NCBI GenBank assembly: GCA_907164885.2
Contig: OU015501.1
Span: 20,796,631-20,860,630, forward strand
Length of the DNA stretch: 64,000 nucleotides
Direction: 5' to 3'
Source: Dolomedes plantarius
Taxonomy: Eukaryota > Arthropoda > Arachnida > Araneae > Dolomedidae
Positions 1 through 13,480 of the stretch are shown here, piece after piece; the first letter of the stretch is position 1, and each line of letters starts with the position of its first letter. The notes under the pieces were generated by a model, which worked only from the letters and a program-made list of their open reading frames with translations, had not been told where the DNA came from and made no database searches. The position numbers and the translations under genes are program-made.

Positions 1-1757
1 CCTTGAGTATAGTTCATACAGTAAATTTTCTTTTACATCTGAAATATTGGAATTTTAAAATTCTGTTCCTTTGCTAATTTTTGTTTCGATGCGAATATTT
101 TTCATTGATGAAGCACAATTTCTTTCGCTCTCCAATTAAACTCAATCGGATGTTATTAAGTTAATCAAATGCTTATCAAAATGTGAAGGGTCTTTTCTCG
201 TGTGTTTGACAGCTCAGTGTATTAAAAACGTAACAGTGTGGTTGGTAGCATATTACGCTCGTAACGTTTAAAATTAATACTCCAATATTATGAAAAATAA
301 ATAATCCTTTTATATATTACAAATGCGATCATGTATGTATCATTTAAGGCACATCTCGTATCAAGATGTGTATTATGAATCGAGGAAATTTGCATGATGC
401 TCTGTATCTTAACAACGTATTAAATTTTGATATACTGGCACGACGTTGACTTGATCCCCTTTGAATCGGATTTCGCTGAAACGTCCAACAGATACGAGAT
501 TCAGATTAGACGTGGCCACTTCTGTACGACATTATGGATCATAAGGAAATGGTGCAATGATGGAAAACAAAACGTTCACAAGAAAACTGATGGGTTAAAA
601 TACGGTTGAGGTTCGCATCATCGTGCCTGATAGCCATACGGATAAGATCAAAAACCACAAATGTGGACAGATTATCCCGCGCGTCAGTACTTTTAACATT
701 AATATATTTTCACGTTTGGAATCATTTAACAGACAAAATAAGAGAGATAAGAAAATGAATAATTTTATTCCCCCTAGTAGTAACATTTTTACTGACTTTT
801 TTTTTCAGTTTTGTCATTTCCAAATAATAGGCAAAATAATCCCAAATCTTTAAAATATAAATAAAAAATTGGTTTTGCGTCTGTACTTTGAAAAAGTCAT
901 TCTAGGTATTTGATACCGTTAAATTAGTCAACTAAATTTCGAAAAGAAAAGAGCAATTAATAGGAGACTGCTCCTAAATACTGAAGCGTTTCTATTGATA
1001 ACAATATTTAAAGGTATTTAAAGAGATACACGCACAGACACACACACACACATGATTACTCATTAAATACCCTCACATCATATGTTCCTGTTGAAAATTT
1101 ATCCTGTTACTGAATACTTTCTCTATCTAAAATTCTGGAGGAATACGTAATTACAAATGTAAATAGAAAATATAAAATTCGAATTTTTAGCAAAATTTAA
1201 GTGGGAGCCTCTCTTTAGTGAAATAACTTCTGCAGAATAATTTTACAATATTTTAAATTCTGAAAAAATATGTAATTACTCCTGAAAATCGTTAAATAGA
1301 AAATGTAAACTTTAAACTTTTTTGGAGCTTCACTTGAAAAAATTTGCATAATAGTTTTTTTGCATATACTACTTTATTCCTATTTTTTGCCCTTTTTCTT
1401 GTATGATTGCACTTATGTATTTTACATTGTTTTGTGTTGCACCATTCTTAAGTGTTTCCTCATTCCTCTTTTTATCAACCATAGTCTTCATTTAATATTT
1501 CCTATTTGACATTTTCTTACCTATTTTTATGTGTTTTGAAAGCACTAGTACCACAATAATACGCCAGACCGTTTACTAATACTGTTTTTATAAGTTAAAT
1601 ACAGATACCATAAGTTTTTCCTTCCTGATTAATGACGTTGCATAATTAAGTCAAGAGTATGACATATGGTGAAGTTCACAAGAAGTTTTTATATTGAAAG
1701 TTATTTTTCTAAACGATTAAAAGAGATAAGTCAGTCAAAATGAGCAATTTACTTTAC
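1..1757. other. AT-rich non-coding DNA
   Basis: No open frame here looks like a gene: the short frames at 427-853 overlap on both strands and match nothing I recognise. A short (CA)n tract lies near 1033-1052. Base composition is uniformly AT-rich with many A/T runs, as in the rest of the unique sequence of the window. Confidence 0.6.
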
Positions 1758-2171
1758 CTTCAACAGTTACGCCAACTTTTTCGTATTCGTAGGCAAATAT
1801 TTCTGCAATCATCTCTTGTATTTCTTGCCGTCCCTTAATACTTGGAAAATGAAACTCCTTTACTACACCGGCTGATAATGTCTTATGACGCTGGCGGGCC
1901 TTCACCGAAGATATTAGATTAAAAGAAAACAAGAAGTTCCAATTCCCATGTTTTTGCCATCATTGCAATTACGTCCCTCCAATGAATCATCCCTCTGTCG
2001 GTTTGAAATTCTGAAATGGGGTTGATTTTTTATGGGGATTTCCAACAGCCATCTTTACATCTGATGGGTCAAATTTTCGTTTTCTTCTATTTTAAGATAA
2101 ACCTCTTTGCAAACGTTTTCTGATTGAACGAAACTATACTACCGAAATGGACCTTTGTCGTGAGGAGGCAT
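1758..2171 (-). pseudogene. Possible exon or decayed coding block, unknown protein
   Basis: On the minus strand an open segment (1899 to 1758) encodes a charged, non-repetitive peptide ending in a phase-1 junction, followed at once by AAG|GTAAAGT, a very good 5' splice donor. Upstream there is a pyrimidine-rich stretch ending in AAG at 1902-1900, a possible acceptor, giving a 142-bp exon. GC content is higher than in the surroundings. Further upstream (to an ATG at 2171-2169) coding-like peptide can be read only by switching frame at about 2070 and about 1985 and passing one stop. It therefore could be a real terminal part of a gene with one good exon, or a processed or old pseudogene. I do not recognise the family and assign no function. 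Confidence 0.28.
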
Positions 2172-4246
2172 TCGTATTAATTTGCAGTTTTACCTATTTT
2201 TCATAAAGTAATGTTTTGCACATTGATAAGCTTTCAGTTAAGAACATAATTTCAATACTGAAATCGAACTAAAATTAGGAAAAGATGATTTCTTTGCGAT
2301 TTAAAGAAAATGCCCTCGAAGTAATCTATAACAATGTTATGCGCATTATCAATTCGGTATTTTTTTCAGATTAAATTTTTTATTGTCATATAAGGTTACA
2401 TACTACCAAACAAAGAGATTTAAAAGAACTACAAAATATACTCTTTAACGGAAAAAAGGGAATTATTGAATATTTATATTACTAGAAAATGTTTTTTATG
2501 GATATCCTAGGGTTCTTCAGTAATTAACGGATAATTAAGGGACTACACAAATTTTATTCACTTCCTTCGCATACATTTTTTACTTTAAGGGAAAATAAAA
2601 TATTTTATTTTGCTTATCAATCTTCAGTTTCTATCAGATCATCAGTTTTGAACTGATGATAGAAACAGAAGATCAAAGAATTTTTCAGATTATATCGATA
2701 CACTAACAAACCTAAACAACAAATAAAAATGCATATTTGTAGTTTCTAAATAATTCACAAAGTAGATTTGATCTACAGATTCAAAATATTTTAACTATTT
2801 GCAAGAAAACACAAAATTTGAAGTACTTGATTTATTGAAAGTAAATGTATAGTTCATTTTCCATATATTGTAACTATTATTAATCGCAGTAAATTATTAT
2901 AACCAGTACATGAAAAATTAAGTCATTTTATACGAAAAGCCAAGAACTACTTGGGTATAAGTGAACTTCAAGGTAACTGAATTTTATTTTAAAGTTTCTG
3001 TATTTTCTACGGGAAATCAAACCACTTATGGTTGGTATATCCAACTGCCATTTTCCACTATTAAGTGCGACTTTCTCACAAGCTACAGAATTTTAATTTT
3101 GAACAAATGAGCGTACACACTGACTATACAAACTAATGAAAATTGCGAGAGTTGTTTTCATTAAATATATGCATCTGTCTTTTGATAAATATCCGAGTAA
3201 TCCCAAAGTTAAGTTTCCTTTCATATATTCGCGAAATTGATGTAAGAGAAATTTAATAATCAGAAAGCCAAATATTTTAGAACGCACATCCAGGTTTGGA
3301 AAAAAGGTAAAGCGGATTTTTTTTTTCTCAATTAGAGTGAATAGCTCTCGCGTGTTCTTCAAATTTATATTTACTAAAACTTTAGTTTTTCAGAAATGGT
3401 TCTTAGAAAAAAAACACGTACTTTCCTTTAAGCAGTTTTACTGAATTAAACAACTTTCATTTTGAACTACTTGAAAAAAAATAGAACTGCAGAGGTATGA
3501 CTTTGAAAACATAAGTGATATTGGAGCCCTTGTGCAGGAGGAAGTTTAAGTTTGCAGAGATTTCGAGAATGGCTGCTTATTTTATCAATAATTATGCTGT
3601 TTTATACGACGTTAGGGAGCATTCTTTAAATACTTCTGTCAACAATCAAAAGCCTGCCAATATTAAGGCTTTTATAATTTCTGAGACATAAATTTTCTGC
3701 CTCGTTTTCTGCACCATGTTAAGAGCTGAAACCCAAGAAAGCTGACAATTGAAAGCAAATCTAAGGGCATGTTAGACACTTGTGTCCATCTTGGATAATG
3801 CCACCGGTATATTAATAAATTATATATTGAATGTTTGCAAATGAATTTGGTCACACCTCTCAAACCTTGGGAATTGCCTCCAATGACACAAGAAAGACCT
3901 CATGTTTCAGACGCAAGGTGTCAACTTTTTTGTTTACTCTCTAAGGTTTTGCCTTTGGATACTTCCCTATAAACAGTCATAAAGCAGAAGTTTTGAAGTA
4001 TTTACCTAGTAGTGAAGGGTGATATTTTACAGGAAATGACAAAACTCTGCCCTTAAGCCACTTGGGAGAAGAATGTGACGAAATGCTTGATCGCATCGGT
4101 ATTTAAGGATTATATCGTGCTTATAATAGCATTTTTTATTTAGCCTCGACCAGATACACATACCTTAGTATTTAGGGTTTTTTTTTCTGATTGTTCAATC
4201 TCTCGAATCTTACTAGTGTTATTCCAGAGGAGTTTCAAGGAGCTTG
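2172..4246. other. AT-rich non-coding DNA
   Basis: No gene recognised. An 89-residue open frame on the minus strand (3093-3362) is hydrophobic and lysine-rich but matches no family I know and has no coding-like composition. One imperfect hairpin is listed separately (2620-2673). Confidence 0.55.
2620..2673. repeat. Short imperfect hairpin
   Basis: The arm ATCTTCaGTTTCTATCA..TCAGTT pairs with AACTGATGATAGAAACaGAAGAT across a 3-base loop. There is a 5-base insertion in the left arm and a mismatch near the base. It is probably a remnant of a small foldback repeat; no target duplication is visible. Confidence 0.5.
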
Positions 4247-4427
4247 AAGGCGGCTTATAACAAAACGTTGTAATGTAATACCAGCATTCGGTAGTCAGTG
4301 TCTGAAAGGGAGCGACAAGTTGAGCAATCGTGTTCCACTAAATTGTATGTTTTGTTACGAATCCCTTTGATGTTGCTCGTCACGAGCATTATATTACAAC
4401 ATCACATTACGAGTCAGTCGCCGCCTT
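4247..4427. mobile_element. Small MITE-like inverted-repeat element
   Basis: A 181-bp segment is bounded by AAGGCGGC (4247-4254) and GCCGCCTT (4420-4427). A second pair of inverted motifs lies further in, GTTGTAATGTAAT (4267-4279) and ATTATATTACAAC (4388-4400). The spacing between outer and inner motifs differs by 7 bases between the arms, so the ends have diverged. There is no coding capacity and no convincing target duplication. Confidence 0.4.
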
Positions 4428-7400
4428 TAGACTTGTTAATGCACACAGATGAAATGTTCATTGTCTTCCTGGCCTAATGCAGGGATAGGCGAAGATGTTC
4501 TTGGATCGTGTCCAGTCACAAAAGCGCTGGCAAATTTACTTTCTGAGAAACTCTTGGGGGAGATTATAGTGAAAGTTTCGTCCAACCTCTAGGGATTTGT
4601 ATTGAAATTGCCAGTTTGCGTTTATAATATCACGTCTGGGGTGATTGTTTTTAACTGACCCGATTTCATTATTCTGAGATTCTACCTTTCAAAAACATGT
4701 TTGAAAGACAGAATCCTTAAATTGCCTCTACCTTTAAAATTGGGTTATCTAGGCTTCTACCAACGATAATCGGTTACTGCTTAACAGTGACAACGCTACT
4801 CAGTAAGGTGATATCCAAGTACCGGATAAAGCTGTGGACTGTCTGTTCAGCTGTATTGAGTTGTATGAAGTTGCGATATACCTTTTCTTTGTAGGTAAAT
4901 TGTTTGTTTATAAAATTTGTGAGTGCACGGGAGTTATGTGGTTTATCGATACTCCTTAAGCTATTTTCCAGTGTTCTGTTCATGTTGAATCTTTGCTTTG
5001 TTCACAGTATTATAAAGTACGTTAAACTTGATTATGTGTAACTTAGGAACTACTGTAAAAAATTTCAAAATTCCCGTAATTTATTATGCCTATCGAATAT
5101 GTCCTTAAATTTCTATAATTTATTTTAAAAATTCAAATAAAGTTACTCCAAATTTTGCATTTTCCACTTGAATGATATTTTCAGATGCTATCCAAATTCG
5201 CTCCATTAAGATAATTTAAATTTTGCTGTTATGCATCAAAAAAGTTTTTCATTTAATTAGCAATTCAGTTATATTAATCACTTATTGTTTTAAGAAGTAA
5301 TATATTGGTGTATCATGTCAGTTTTCCTTTACATATTTACCGAGAATATTTACTGATTCCAGGAGGAAAATCCTGTTTCGTAATACAAATAATATTTAAA
5401 CTTAAAAACTAAAATATTTGAAGATATTAAGCATATGTTTTTAAAGTAGCAAAATAGTAGCCATTCATTCTTCAATACTAATACTGTATATCATTTTGAA
5501 TTATTCTTTGAAATGAGTTCCATAAATAACTACAATATTTTTTCTTCATGCTCACATAATTCTAACCTTTGGCTGATGGAAATCAAAGTTCAAGACAGAT
5601 TCTCGGTGAAATGAGACTGAAATAAATCTGGATTTAATTACAAGCAACTGGAGAACTTGACATGTGCCAAGGTTCAGCAAAATGAATTTTCTCCTATCCC
5701 TATATTAATACTTTCATATTTAACCCGGGTTGGAGAATCACGCTTCCATATTTACTTTCAGTGGGTAAAGTGTATTTACCTTTGGTAAGGTTTGAGAAGA
5801 AATTATTGATGCGATAGAAAATTCAAAGTGCTTTAATGAAAATAATTGAAAATAACGAGAAACCTCACTCAATCATTTAAGAAAGTTAAACAGAACTTAT
5901 CACGGGGTGAAATGTGATTAAAATACCGAATGATAAACTTCCCGAAAAATGTGAAGTTCTGAGAGTTGAAATTTTGACTTTCCCTGAAACATTTGTCAAT
6001 ATATATCCCATTTTAAATGAAAACTAATTTTATAGTAAAAAAATTAAATAACAACCTAAAATGTAAAAAGTTAATAAAACTGAAGTTTAACTTTTCAATA
6101 ACACGAATGTTTATTGACTTGTTTTTGAAACAAAACTTTCAGTCACTTTTTTAAAAAAATTCTCCTAAATGCAGATATCAGTCCCGCAGTGGAATGTGTT
6201 CTAATCTTTACACGTAAACTTTGGTAGATAATACAGTGCTCGAGGAAAGTTTTTTTAAATGGTTATATATAATTTCAATATATAATGTCGTTTTTAATGT
6301 TTTTAAAAAATAAACTCGAGAAGGTTAGTAGTAAAAGTGTTACTTGCTCATATCGGGAGGGTAATGTAACTGAATAACGTATCGATATGCGGATAGGAAG
6401 ATATGTGGCGCGATGCTGCATCGTTTATCCAACAAATAATCAACAATCATGTTCGAAAAAAATTCTTCCTAAAGTTAAGTACCAAATGTAGATATCTACA
6501 TCCCGTACCTTTAGCTTCAAATAGGAGGTTTGAATGTGAGGAAAGTCAATCATAGTACCACAACTGGATAACGCCCTTGCCACATATTAAAAGATCTGAG
6601 GTCGAAGACCTTTAGGAATAACGGTAATGGACAGAATTATGCAGATAAATGCAAAATTTATGGAGTAAAAACATCGTGAAAAAAATTCTAAAAAACATGT
6701 AACAAAATCCTGTGTTGTTCTCCTCAAAATGAAAATTGAAGATGCGAGGATTGGCTTCCAGCATGATTTTTTTTTTTTTTTTTGGGGGGGGGGATCATTA
6801 AAGTATAACTATATAATGAAGATAACTATTTGCAGAAATTTGAGAGTCCTAGAGATAAGAATCTAAAATCGATCATTAACTTAGTACATAAATTAATCTA
6901 TAAACGACCCACTCATTAGTTTCTGACACAGTATTGAGGAAGACATACAGGTGATATTCTAAGCGAAACATACCCAAAAAACTATAGAAACCAAATAAAT
7001 TGCTCTGACCACTCTTTGTTACTTCTCTGATATTTTACTTATTTTTTGTTAGATGTGAATAAATATTTTTGATAACCAAAATTAGGAGAGGTTTTTTGTT
7101 AAAGTAATTCTTTTGGAGCTCATGACAGCTCTATGACAGCTCTAAACTAATATTGCTCCGTAACTGTGAAGATTTTATATTTCACGGTTGCTTTTCGCAT
7201 CTAAAATGGTATGTAACTAAATGGATATCTGATGTAGCTTTTAAAATATTCGTCTGAGAAAAAATAGCACCTGTGTGACAGTCATAGATTAATCATGAGT
7301 CTAGGATTCCTCGGATTACTTTCGAATCAATTCTAAATAAAAAAAAAATGTTTTTGATGGAAACAGACCTTCATTGAGTAATTAGAAGAAGAACATCTAA

Positions 7401-7638
7401 AGTGTTATCGATAATAATTGTAAATCAGATTATTTCTAAGGACTTGATTCCCATTTGTTTGATACATTAGAAGTTTTGCATTTCCCCAAAAAGGAAATGA
7501 ATGATGACCTTTAGCAAAAAATGTCTACTGTTGTCTTTCATTTGAATATAAATCCCTTCAGAGTGATTTGATTCAATAAACGGGTTCCTGTTGTGAAATT
7601 TGTCATTGTTAGAATTTTAGGCATTATAATTTAATATA
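4428..7638. other. AT-rich non-coding DNA
   Basis: No gene or mobile element recognised. A T-run followed by a G-run (6769-6792) is the only low-complexity feature of note. Short open frames near 4774-4983 look random. Confidence 0.6.
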
Positions 7639-7955
7639 TGGACCCGAGGTAGCCCATCGGTAGCACGTCGGCTTTCAGTACTGAGGGTGCTCATATCGAA
7701 TCCCGACTTGCGCGTTAATGCATTCGTGTCTACGTTGGATATGCGCACTTTAAATCGGTAGACCGGAAATTCCTTCTATGATGTCAGAGAGGGTGGGGAA
7801 GATACGATCCCCCCAGATGTCGCCCCTAGAGGTGCTCTGTCAAAACTGTGGTGGCACCTAGTCAAGTCGGACTCCGACCCTTGTGGTGCTATTATAAACC
7901 GGAACCGCACTACTCAGCTCGAAGCCTATATGGGCCAGGGAGCATTAACAACATC
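7639..7955 (+). mobile_element. tRNA-derived SINE, full-length copy
   Basis: A GC-richer 317-bp unit starts with a tRNA-like head. Box A is TAGCCCATCGG (7650-7660), and an RNA polymerase III box B-like motif ATATCGAATCC lies at 7693-7703. A body follows that ends in a CAA-rich tail (ATTAACAACATC). The unit is flanked by the direct repeat TTAATATA (7631-7638 and 7956-7963), the target-site duplication expected for LINE-driven retroposition. The 3' half (CCCTTGTGGTGCTATT... onwards) is shared with the SINE at 57957. It has no coding function; mobilisation would depend on a LINE in trans. Confidence 0.8.
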
Positions 7956-7963
7956 TTAATATA

Positions 7964-10753
7964 AAATGATAAAACTTCCAGCACTAACATAGAATTTTCA
8001 TTCCTGTAATAGTTTTATTTCCCTTTGAAAACAATTTTAAGCTTAAGAATAATTATAAATCTGCAGACACAGGCTTTATTTTAAAACATTAAGTGGTTTA
8101 TTGCACTTCTAAGTATTTCTGAACAAGAGTAACAATCTCGTTATATTAGCATTAAAAGTTCAATAACATTTCAGGAGTAGCTAATGATTTATTAAATGTT
8201 TGCAGGTTTCTAAAAGAATGAACAGCAAAAGATGCCATAAGAAAAATATTTAAAATCTCAAGCAAATGGTGCGCTAATTAAGCTCAGTTTTGATATTAAA
8301 GTATGAAAAAGTATTTTTAATGAATTTTAATACTTTATCAGTCTGAGCTTTATCCGAGACTTGACATTAAATATTAAGCTTAGACTGGAAAATATTATTA
8401 AAGTTTAGTCACTATACAGGAAAACCTCGAATTTCGTCAATTGGGATTTGCTATCGATTACTTGAAAAATTGTTTTTGACTTGGAAGATCTAAGCCATTC
8501 TAAAATTTAAGTTTTAAAAAACATGGTAAACTATTTTTTAACTTTACTATATTGTATTCGTCTTATACACTCTAATTTAACACCTATCAAAATATTATAT
8601 AGATGTACTACATGATGTATAGTAGATGATATTGCTTTGTGTTCAATCCCTATATGTTAGGGCATGTCCATGGTTTTTATCAAATACTACATTGTATCCT
8701 AAGAATCCAGAGAAATAAGGCTATTTTTTGTGTTTAAACTCGAAAAGAAATGTTTATCTCTAATTGTGAATTTGTTAGGTTCCTATTCGTATTTTCATAT
8801 ATTAAAAGTTTCGGTGCTTTGATATTTATTATAAGAGGATTTATTAGAAAGTGAAATAGGTCTCGCTGATTTCATAAGGTTAGAACTGTCTCTCACAGTG
8901 GCTTTATAGTAAATTCAAAAGTAACTTAGGGTTCATATGTGCAAGTGTTACATGAAAAATTCTCGCAGAAGCTGTGATACAATCTTAATAATTGAAGAGA
9001 GCGAAAAATGTAATGATTTTAATCAGGGTGTGATTTTCATCTTTTAGATAGCCTTTGAACACACACACGAAATAAAAGGAATGTTAGATATAATTCTATT
9101 ACAGACTATTCAAACTTGTATCTTTCATTGGGAACGATATTCAATTTAGATGCATATATGTTTGAGCAGTATTGAAAGTGGTTTAAAATACTATTTTTTT
9201 TAACACGGCTGTTCAAAAATTTAAGTAAAATATTGAGCAGTAAATTAAGTCATTTCTCAGAAAACATTCATATTTCTTCATAATTTGTCAGGTAATGTTT
9301 AAATTTATATTGAAAACAGAGTACAAATTTAATAAAGACCATGCAAAAAAATTGGTTTATATATAAAATTTATTCTTTGCATGGGATTTTACGAACATAT
9401 AGGTAATATACTGTGAAAGTAAATTTGTATTATTAAGTATCAGATTTATGCGAAATCCTTTCTTTATGATTTCTAAATCAAATATCGTATATTAAATTTT
9501 AAGATGTTATCTAATATGCTGAAAGATTTAGTATTTCCTTCACATTTATTTCTCTTATAGTTCATGCGCATCGGTTCCATGGTTTTATCCTCAGAAAATA
9601 TGCTTTTAATTAATGCGTTCAAATGAGGAATAATCCAGTTTTACGCATTGATTTATTATTTACTTGAAAGCGTAAAAGTGGATCTATATGTAGGCATATC
9701 TTTCAACATATTTAGCGATATCTTACTTCACTGATTACAAGTTTTGGCTTTGATAATGTGCTAATTATAAAAAAAATTAACATTTTTAAAAAAACTTACT
9801 GTTTGGACGATTTAAGCTTGTAAGTGTTTTCAAAGTAAGTTACTTTGCAATTTAAGTTATGCTTTGGTTTCCACCATCTTTTTACCACCAGGAAAATCTT
9901 AGTAATTCCACTTTTCCTGTAGGAGAACGTAACAAAATTTCTGCTAAATTTCGTTTTTCTGTAATTTACATTCTGAAAGATTTTCTAAACGTTGATTATT
10001 TATTTGTGTGTGTGTGTATGTGTGTTTTGACTGGGTTCAGTGACAACTTAATTTTGAAAATATTACTGAGTAGCAATTTTATACTTAATTCACGACCCCT
10101 TCAGATGCATCAGTGTATATTAAATGCAGATATGATGTACGTAGAAAGATTCATTGTGAAAAAATTGCATTACATATGAATTTTGGAATGATTACATTAT
10201 TTTATAAGTCATACACATTTTTCTTTATAAACACATTGAAAAAGATTTACTTTTAAATCTGATATAAAATCATCTTAAATCGCTTTGCGGTTCTTTTGTT
10301 TATTAATGGAATGTGACATCGAATAACGTAGAAGAATTAATAAAATACTTAGGGATTTCCTTTTCTGCGAGGTAAACTAGATAAGCTTAGCACTTTTCTT
10401 TATACATACGAAGGCTGCAGAAGTAGTTTCTCCTACAAAGCTATTTACTCAGCCATTTTTGAACTCTTTTCTCATCTTTGCTCAATTTATTTAATTAGAG
10501 AAATCATTTGAAAATTACCTTAGAAAACTTGTGATTTAAATCGCCTGAATTCAGTGTGTGTTAAGTGGGTGTTAGTATACATTATTGTTTTCAATCATCC
10601 ATAGAAATAATTAGTTTTAATAATCTTAGAAAGGAAAGAATCATAAAAATAGTATTTAAAGTATTTATCTAATGTACTTTGTATTTCGGCTTTAAGAATA
10701 GTAATAGTCGATTATTATGCGGATTTGTTACACAAAGCAGTTTTCCTTTTATA
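7964..10753. other. AT-rich non-coding DNA
   Basis: No gene recognised. An open frame at 9859-10179 (106 residues) is leucine/phenylalanine-rich and includes a (TG)n-encoded valine/cysteine run, which argues against a real protein. Confidence 0.55.
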
Positions 10754-11012
10754 ATATCTATGGTGCCCGGTATAAAGGGCTTAAGTCAAAACCAGCGATT
10801 TAAATATACCAAGTTATTGGCTTTTATACCAATCGCAGAAATATAATTTCGATTCGAGTCTTTTATACAAAAAATGTAGTTTTGCATACAAAATTGATAA
10901 CTTAAGCCTTTTATACAAGTCAAAAGATTTTTGGTTTTTTTTATCAATGCTAACAAATATCTAAAAATCCCTTTTTTTGACTTAAGCCATTTATACCGGG
11001 CATCATAGATAT
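10754..11012. mobile_element. MITE with about 36-bp terminal inverted repeats
   Basis: The left end ATATCTATGGTGCCCGGTAT... and the right end are inverted copies that match over about 36 bases with two mismatches: TATGrTGCCCGGTATAAAkGGCTTAAGTCAAAA. The interior is AT-rich with further internal inverted copies of the CTTAAG/TTTATAC motif. The length is 259 bp with no coding capacity. A TA target is compatible with the flanks but cannot be proved, because the outermost bases are themselves symmetrical. This is a typical non-autonomous Tc1/mariner-like MITE; the superfamily is inferred. Confidence 0.75.
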
Positions 11013-11985
11013 TTCTAAGTAGATTTATTTGATTAGTGCTACATAAAAAAATGTGGATTGTGAAATGGAGGAAAAAGTTTTTCCTACAGTTGAGAAGCAG
11101 GAACTGATTTTTCTCTATTTATTTTATAGAAATGGAGATAAATAAATAGCTGCATCCAAATTTATAGTAATACACAGGTGAAAACTTATTGCACACATGT
11201 AATGTCGCTCGGCAGTGGTGAAGATTTAAAAAAAATCGTACCATAAGACCTACCAGAAATGATGTAGAATGATTTTCACAGATCATATCATAAGGTGCAA
11301 CATGTTCACGTGCACATACTCAGCACTTACCTCTTGGCAATATCCTAATTGGTTTTTGTTCGGTGTAGCCGGATATTTCCTGTTATGTTAATTTCCCCAT
11401 TAATTTATGCACACCAGTGCATAAGTGTAGATGATGCAGTTCACTGTTCACATAATAATATCACCTCTTTATATCAAGTGTATTAACATTACATTTTATA
11501 TAGTTACATGAAATTGCACATTTAGAGAGGCATAAATGAAAATGTACAAATGTTATATTAAAACTAATACCTTTACACGGTGCAAAGCGCATCTTTCCCT
11601 AGACACTAGACCCTTTTTTTCTTACGTCATCCCGTGTAGCCAGTATAATATCTCAGTAACTGAACATGTTTCATTATGTAAACTAAACTATATATTATAT
11701 CAGAAGTGTTGAGCAGTATTTCTCATTTAAACTCTCTGAATAACGCAAATGTTACTATTTTAATATTTCTATTAATGAAGTAAATTTGATTTAAAAATAC
11801 TACAAAATCAAAGAAAATTAGATACCAGCATAGATTTTGCGCACATGATATACATTTTGGTTTTTTATCCGTTTCTTTCACATTTCAAGTGTATAGAGAA
11901 AATGAAAAATAAAATTGCCATGCAGCTTGCTTAAGGCTGCATAGAGCATAATTTTTTTTGAAATTGATTATAGAGCAAATCACAT

Positions 11986-12028
11986 CTCCTTTTAAATCCT
12001 AATAATTAATATTGGGATTTAAAAGGAG
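11986..12028. repeat. Short hairpin
   Basis: CTCCTTTTAAATCC at 11986-11999 pairs with GGATTTAAAAGGAG at 12015-12028, around a 15-base AT loop that can itself pair partly. The 14-bp perfect stem resembles a minimal foldback relic; an intrinsic-terminator reading does not apply in an animal genome. Confidence 0.55.
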
Positions 12029-13446
12029 AGAGCATTTAAAACTTTTGTACATATTGCATTAAAAATGAAATTTAAAATAATTTAATATTTCTAAACTTTA
12101 GAAATACGGTAAATTGAAATATTATGCTATAAAATCTTGGAGATGACACAAAATATAAAAAATTATACTTCTTATGTAGGTAGGAAACACAGAAATCATG
12201 ACAAATTTTGAAATTGAATTAAACATTATAGATTTATTGTTCTTTTGCTGCACCGGGAAAGTTTGAGTTTATTTTCTTAGCAAAGTGATAAATACTTCAA
12301 CTCAGTTAAGTCAATATTTATTTTAGAAAACTCATTGCTCATCGTAGCCGATAACATAAACACTGCATTTAAAATAAACAGCTGAAGAGTTTGTGTTTCT
12401 GCCTGTTAGTGATTCTGAGAGAAAAAAGTTCTTACAAGATTTATACTTGCTTCTAAGTTGACTTATAAAATCACGCATTTTATGACTTCTCTTTCCTTCA
12501 CTTTAATGCAGATAATATTTAACTGGTAACAAAAAGAACTATCAATAAAATACTCTACCATTCTTATCTCTTTTCAACTATATTTTGGATATGAAGTAAA
12601 GCCTTTAAGTTTTGCAATTTTGTGTCATTAATGTCCTTAAAACTTTTATTTATGATAGTTTCGTCACAAGGGTTGTAAAAACTATTCGTTTGATTTAAAA
12701 TGACCTGAAAATTATATATTGGCCTTTAAAACACCGTTTAATAAGAGTTGCTAATTAATGATGTACCATATCAACTCTAACCTGGGTGTATTTTCTACAA
12801 GTAACTATTACGATTGCTAGGATTTAAACAGACGAAATGAGAGTTCTGAGCTATTATTTTACTTTTTTTTCACCCCATCATTAGTGTCTCATAATTAGAA
12901 AAATTCCATGAGTTAATATTTGATTAATATCCCCTGACCAATCATCCTAAAATATTAAAATGTGAATACTTTTGTATCAAACAAGGATGAAATGATTAGT
13001 ACGTTTACCAGTGTTTTGGAGGCCAAGACTTAAGTTATACTCAAGGGACTGAAACGAAGGTCCATTGCTGCTGAGTACACTTGGAATGCCTATCATGCCC
13101 TGTAGATTGCTTAAGGTACCTCTTGCATCACTCATTATCCTTTACAAAATACTACCATCTCTTGGTTCATCCAAAGCGTTATTGAATTTTCATGATCATC
13201 AGTCTCCTACGGTTGCTCAATAGCCCTTATACAATCTCTTACGTAAGTCATCTACGAAAATATTCGAATTTCTCTCGAAAGTTTTTTTCTTGCTTTATTC
13301 AGTCAATAGTCTCAAATTTGTGAGCAGCAAGTCCTTCTGGAAAATATATATTACGCCACATATTACCCTCCGTCTTTATACAAAAAAAGTCGTGTTTTAT
13401 GTGCTTCACCAACATTTTCATATAACTTTGTGCATGTATATTTCAT

Positions 13447-13447
13447 G

Positions 13448-13480
<33 letters not shown>
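13447..13480. repeat. (CT)n(TA)n microsatellite
   Basis: A compound dinucleotide repeat, CT units followed by about nine TA units. The tyrosine/isoleucine-rich frames read across it are repeat artefacts. Confidence 0.9.

Noticed and set aside
3093..3362. 89-residue minus-strand frame
   Set aside because: No recognisable domain, biased to K/F/L as expected for AT-rich random sequence.
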